DNA from: an uncultured Alphaproteobacteria bacterium
GTDB lineage: Bacteria > Pseudomonadota > Alphaproteobacteria > Micropepsales > Micropepsaceae
Assembly: GCA_937942205.1 (NCBI GenBank)
Contig: CALDFO010000262.1
Location: forward strand, 1-5,848
DNA length: 5,848 nt
Direction of reading: 5' to 3'
The translations under genes were made by a program, and so were the position numbers. Under the pieces are notes generated by a model. That model had not been told where the DNA came from, made no database searches, and saw nothing but the letters and a program-made list of their open reading frames with translations. How positions within the stretch are numbered: position 1 is the stretch's first letter; each line of letters begins with the position of its first letter. Shown here piece by piece: positions 4,423 to 5,848 of this stretch.

Positions 4423-5848
4423 GTGATGCCGTGACCGGGCACACGCCCGAAGGCCCAGGCGCCAATACTGCGGCCGCCAATCCCTCCGCGCCGTTCATCC
4501 AGCGGCCCGTCGCCACCACCCTGTTCATGATCGCCATCCTGCTGGTGGGTCTGACGGGCTACAAATTCCTGCCGCTGTCGGCGCTGCCGCAGGTGGATTA
4601 CCCCACCATCCAGGTTCAGACCTTCCTGCCGGGCGGCAGCCCGGAGGTGATGACCACCTCGGTCACCGCGCCCCTGGAGCGCCAGTTCGGCCAGATGCCG
4701 GGCCTGAAGGAAATGTCGTCGGTGTCCTCCGCCGGTTCCTCGGTGGTGACGCTGCAGTTCGACCTGTCGCTCAGTCTCGACATCGCCGAACAGCAGGTCC
4801 AGGCGGCGATCAACGCCGCCTCGAACCTGTTGCCCGCCTCGCTGCCCGCGCCGCCCATCTACGCCAAGGTCAATCCGGCCGACGCGCCGGTCATCACCCT
4901 GGCGGTGTCGTCGCGCAGCCTGCCCATCACCCAGATCGTGGACCTGTCGGAAACCCGCATCGCCCAGAAGATTTCGCAGCTTTCCGGCGTCGGCCTGGTG
5001 AGCATTTCGGGCGGCCAGCGGCCCGCGGTGCGGGTGCAGGCCAACCTGCAGAAACTGGCGGCGCTGGGCCTGAACATCGACGATCTGCGCACCACCATCT
5101 CCAACAACAATTCCAACTCGCCCAAGGGCAGCTTCGACGGCGCCTTCCAGTCCTACACCATCAACTCCAACGACCAGCTTCAGAGCGTCGAGGATTACAG
5201 CGACATCGTGGTGGCCTTCCGCAACGGCGCGCCGGTCTATCTGCGCGACGTCGCCAATGTGGTGGACGGGGCGCAGAACGACAAACTGGCAAGCTGGGCC
5301 GACAATACCCCGGCGGTGCTGATCAATGTGCAGCGCCAGCCCGGCGCCAATGTGATCGCGGTGGTGGATTCCATCAAGGAGCTGCTGCCGTCGATCAAGG
5401 CGGGGCTGCCCGCCTCGGTGGACATCCGCACCCTGACCGACCGCACCGAGACCATCCGCAGCTCGGTCGCCGACGTGCAGTTCGAGCTGATGCTGGCGGT
5501 CGTGCTGGTGGTGCTGGTCATCTATGTCTTCCTGCGCAACCTGCCGGCCACCTTCATCCCGTCGCTGTCGGTGCCGCTGTCCATCGTGGGCACCTTCGCC
5601 GCCATGTATCTGCTGGGCTATTCGCTCAACAACCTGTCGCTGATGGCGCTGACCATCTCGGCGGGTTTCGTGGTGGACGACGCCATCGTGATGATCGAGA
5701 ACATCACGCGCTATATCGAAAAGGGCGAGGCGCCCTACGCCGCCGCCATGAAGGGCGCGGGCGAGATCGGCTTCACCATCGTCTCGCTGACCGTCTCGCT
5801 GATCGCGGTGCTGATCCCGCTGCTGTTCATGGGCGACGTGGTGGGGCG
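4419..5848 (+). CDS. mdtB: RND efflux pump inner-membrane subunit (MdtB-like), cut by window edge
   Basis: The first 476 codons of a proton-driven RND transporter of the hydrophobe/amphiphile efflux family; full-length members are about 1,030-1,050 residues, so over half lies outside. The frame is open from the GTG at 4419, which shares GTGA with the adaptor stop, an arrangement expected for translational coupling; a GTG at 4431 is an alternative. After a 25-residue polar N-terminus comes [12 protein letters not shown] (26-37) and TM1 to about residue 53, then the first periplasmic porter region, including [54 protein letters not shown] and [12 protein letters not shown]2-TM4 follow, with [14 protein letters not shown]; Asp420 and Asp421 match the paired proton-relay aspartates of TM4. 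The run RYIEKGEAP...[29 protein letters not shown] is very close to E. coli MdtB rather than MdtC or AcrB. MdtB normally forms a heteromeric pump with MdtC, so an mdtC-like gene is expected downstream. Other RND pumps of the MuxB type cannot be excluded. Confidence 0.93.
   Translation, partial: MSDAVTGHTPEGPGANTAAANPSAPFIQRPVATTLFMIAILLVGLTGYKFLPLSALPQVDYPTIQVQTFLPGGSPEVMTTSVTAPLERQFGQMPGLKEMSSVSSAGSSVVTLQFDLSLSLDIAEQQVQAAINAASNLLPASLPAPPIYAKVNPADAPVITLAVSSRSLPITQIVDLSETRIAQKISQLSGVGLVSISGGQRPAVRVQANLQKLAALGLNIDDLRTTISNNNSNSPKGSFDGAFQSYTINSNDQLQSVEDYSDIVVAFRNGAPVYLRDVANVVDGAQNDKLASWADNTPAVLINVQRQPGANVIAVVDSIKELLPSIKAGLPASVDIRTLTDRTETIRSSVADVQFELMLAVVLVVLVIYVFLRNLPATFIPSLSVPLSIVGTFAAMYLLGYSLNNLSLMALTISAGFVVDDAIVMIENITRYIEKGEAPYAAAMKGAGEIGFTIVSLTVSLIAVLIPLLFMGDVVG

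Overview
The window is GC-rich DNA with GTG starts and tightly packed genes, and it looks like a proteobacterial chromosome. An alphaproteobacterium is my best guess from codon use and the style of the polysaccharide proteins, but no rRNA or marker gene confirms this. It holds two divergent gene sets separated by an intergenic region of about 280 bp (2622-2904).

Minus strand, read right to left: a DedA-family membrane protein (2621-2079); a 188-nt AT-rich then GC-rich leader; a polyprenyl-phosphate sugar-1-phosphate transferase (1890-1201); a WecG/TagA/CpsF glycosyltransferase (1201-329); and the N-terminal part of a Wzx/MATE-like polysaccharide flippase that runs off the left edge (318-1). 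The last three genes are joined by a TGATG overlap and by a stop codon lying inside the next Shine-Dalgarno sequence, so they are almost certainly co-transcribed. Together they can load the first sugar on the lipid carrier, add the second sugar, and flip the product across the inner membrane. This is the early part of a surface or exopolysaccharide pathway. The DedA protein may return undecaprenyl phosphate to the cytoplasmic face, which would supply the same carrier.

Plus strand, read left to right: an RND-type periplasmic adaptor closely resembling MdtA (2905-4422), overlapping by 4 nt an MdtB-like inner-membrane RND pump subunit that runs off the right edge (4419-5848). An MdtC-like partner probably follows outside the window. 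The adaptor has an unusual C-terminal extension: a four-cysteine module resembling the eukaryotic GLG1-type cysteine-rich repeat, followed by a Gly/Arg-rich tail. This is the most distinctive observation in the window.

I found no RNA genes, mobile elements or CRISPR arrays. I found no convincing sigma-70 promoter or intrinsic terminator, although the two intergenic stretches contain palindromes and AT-rich blocks that could be regulatory.
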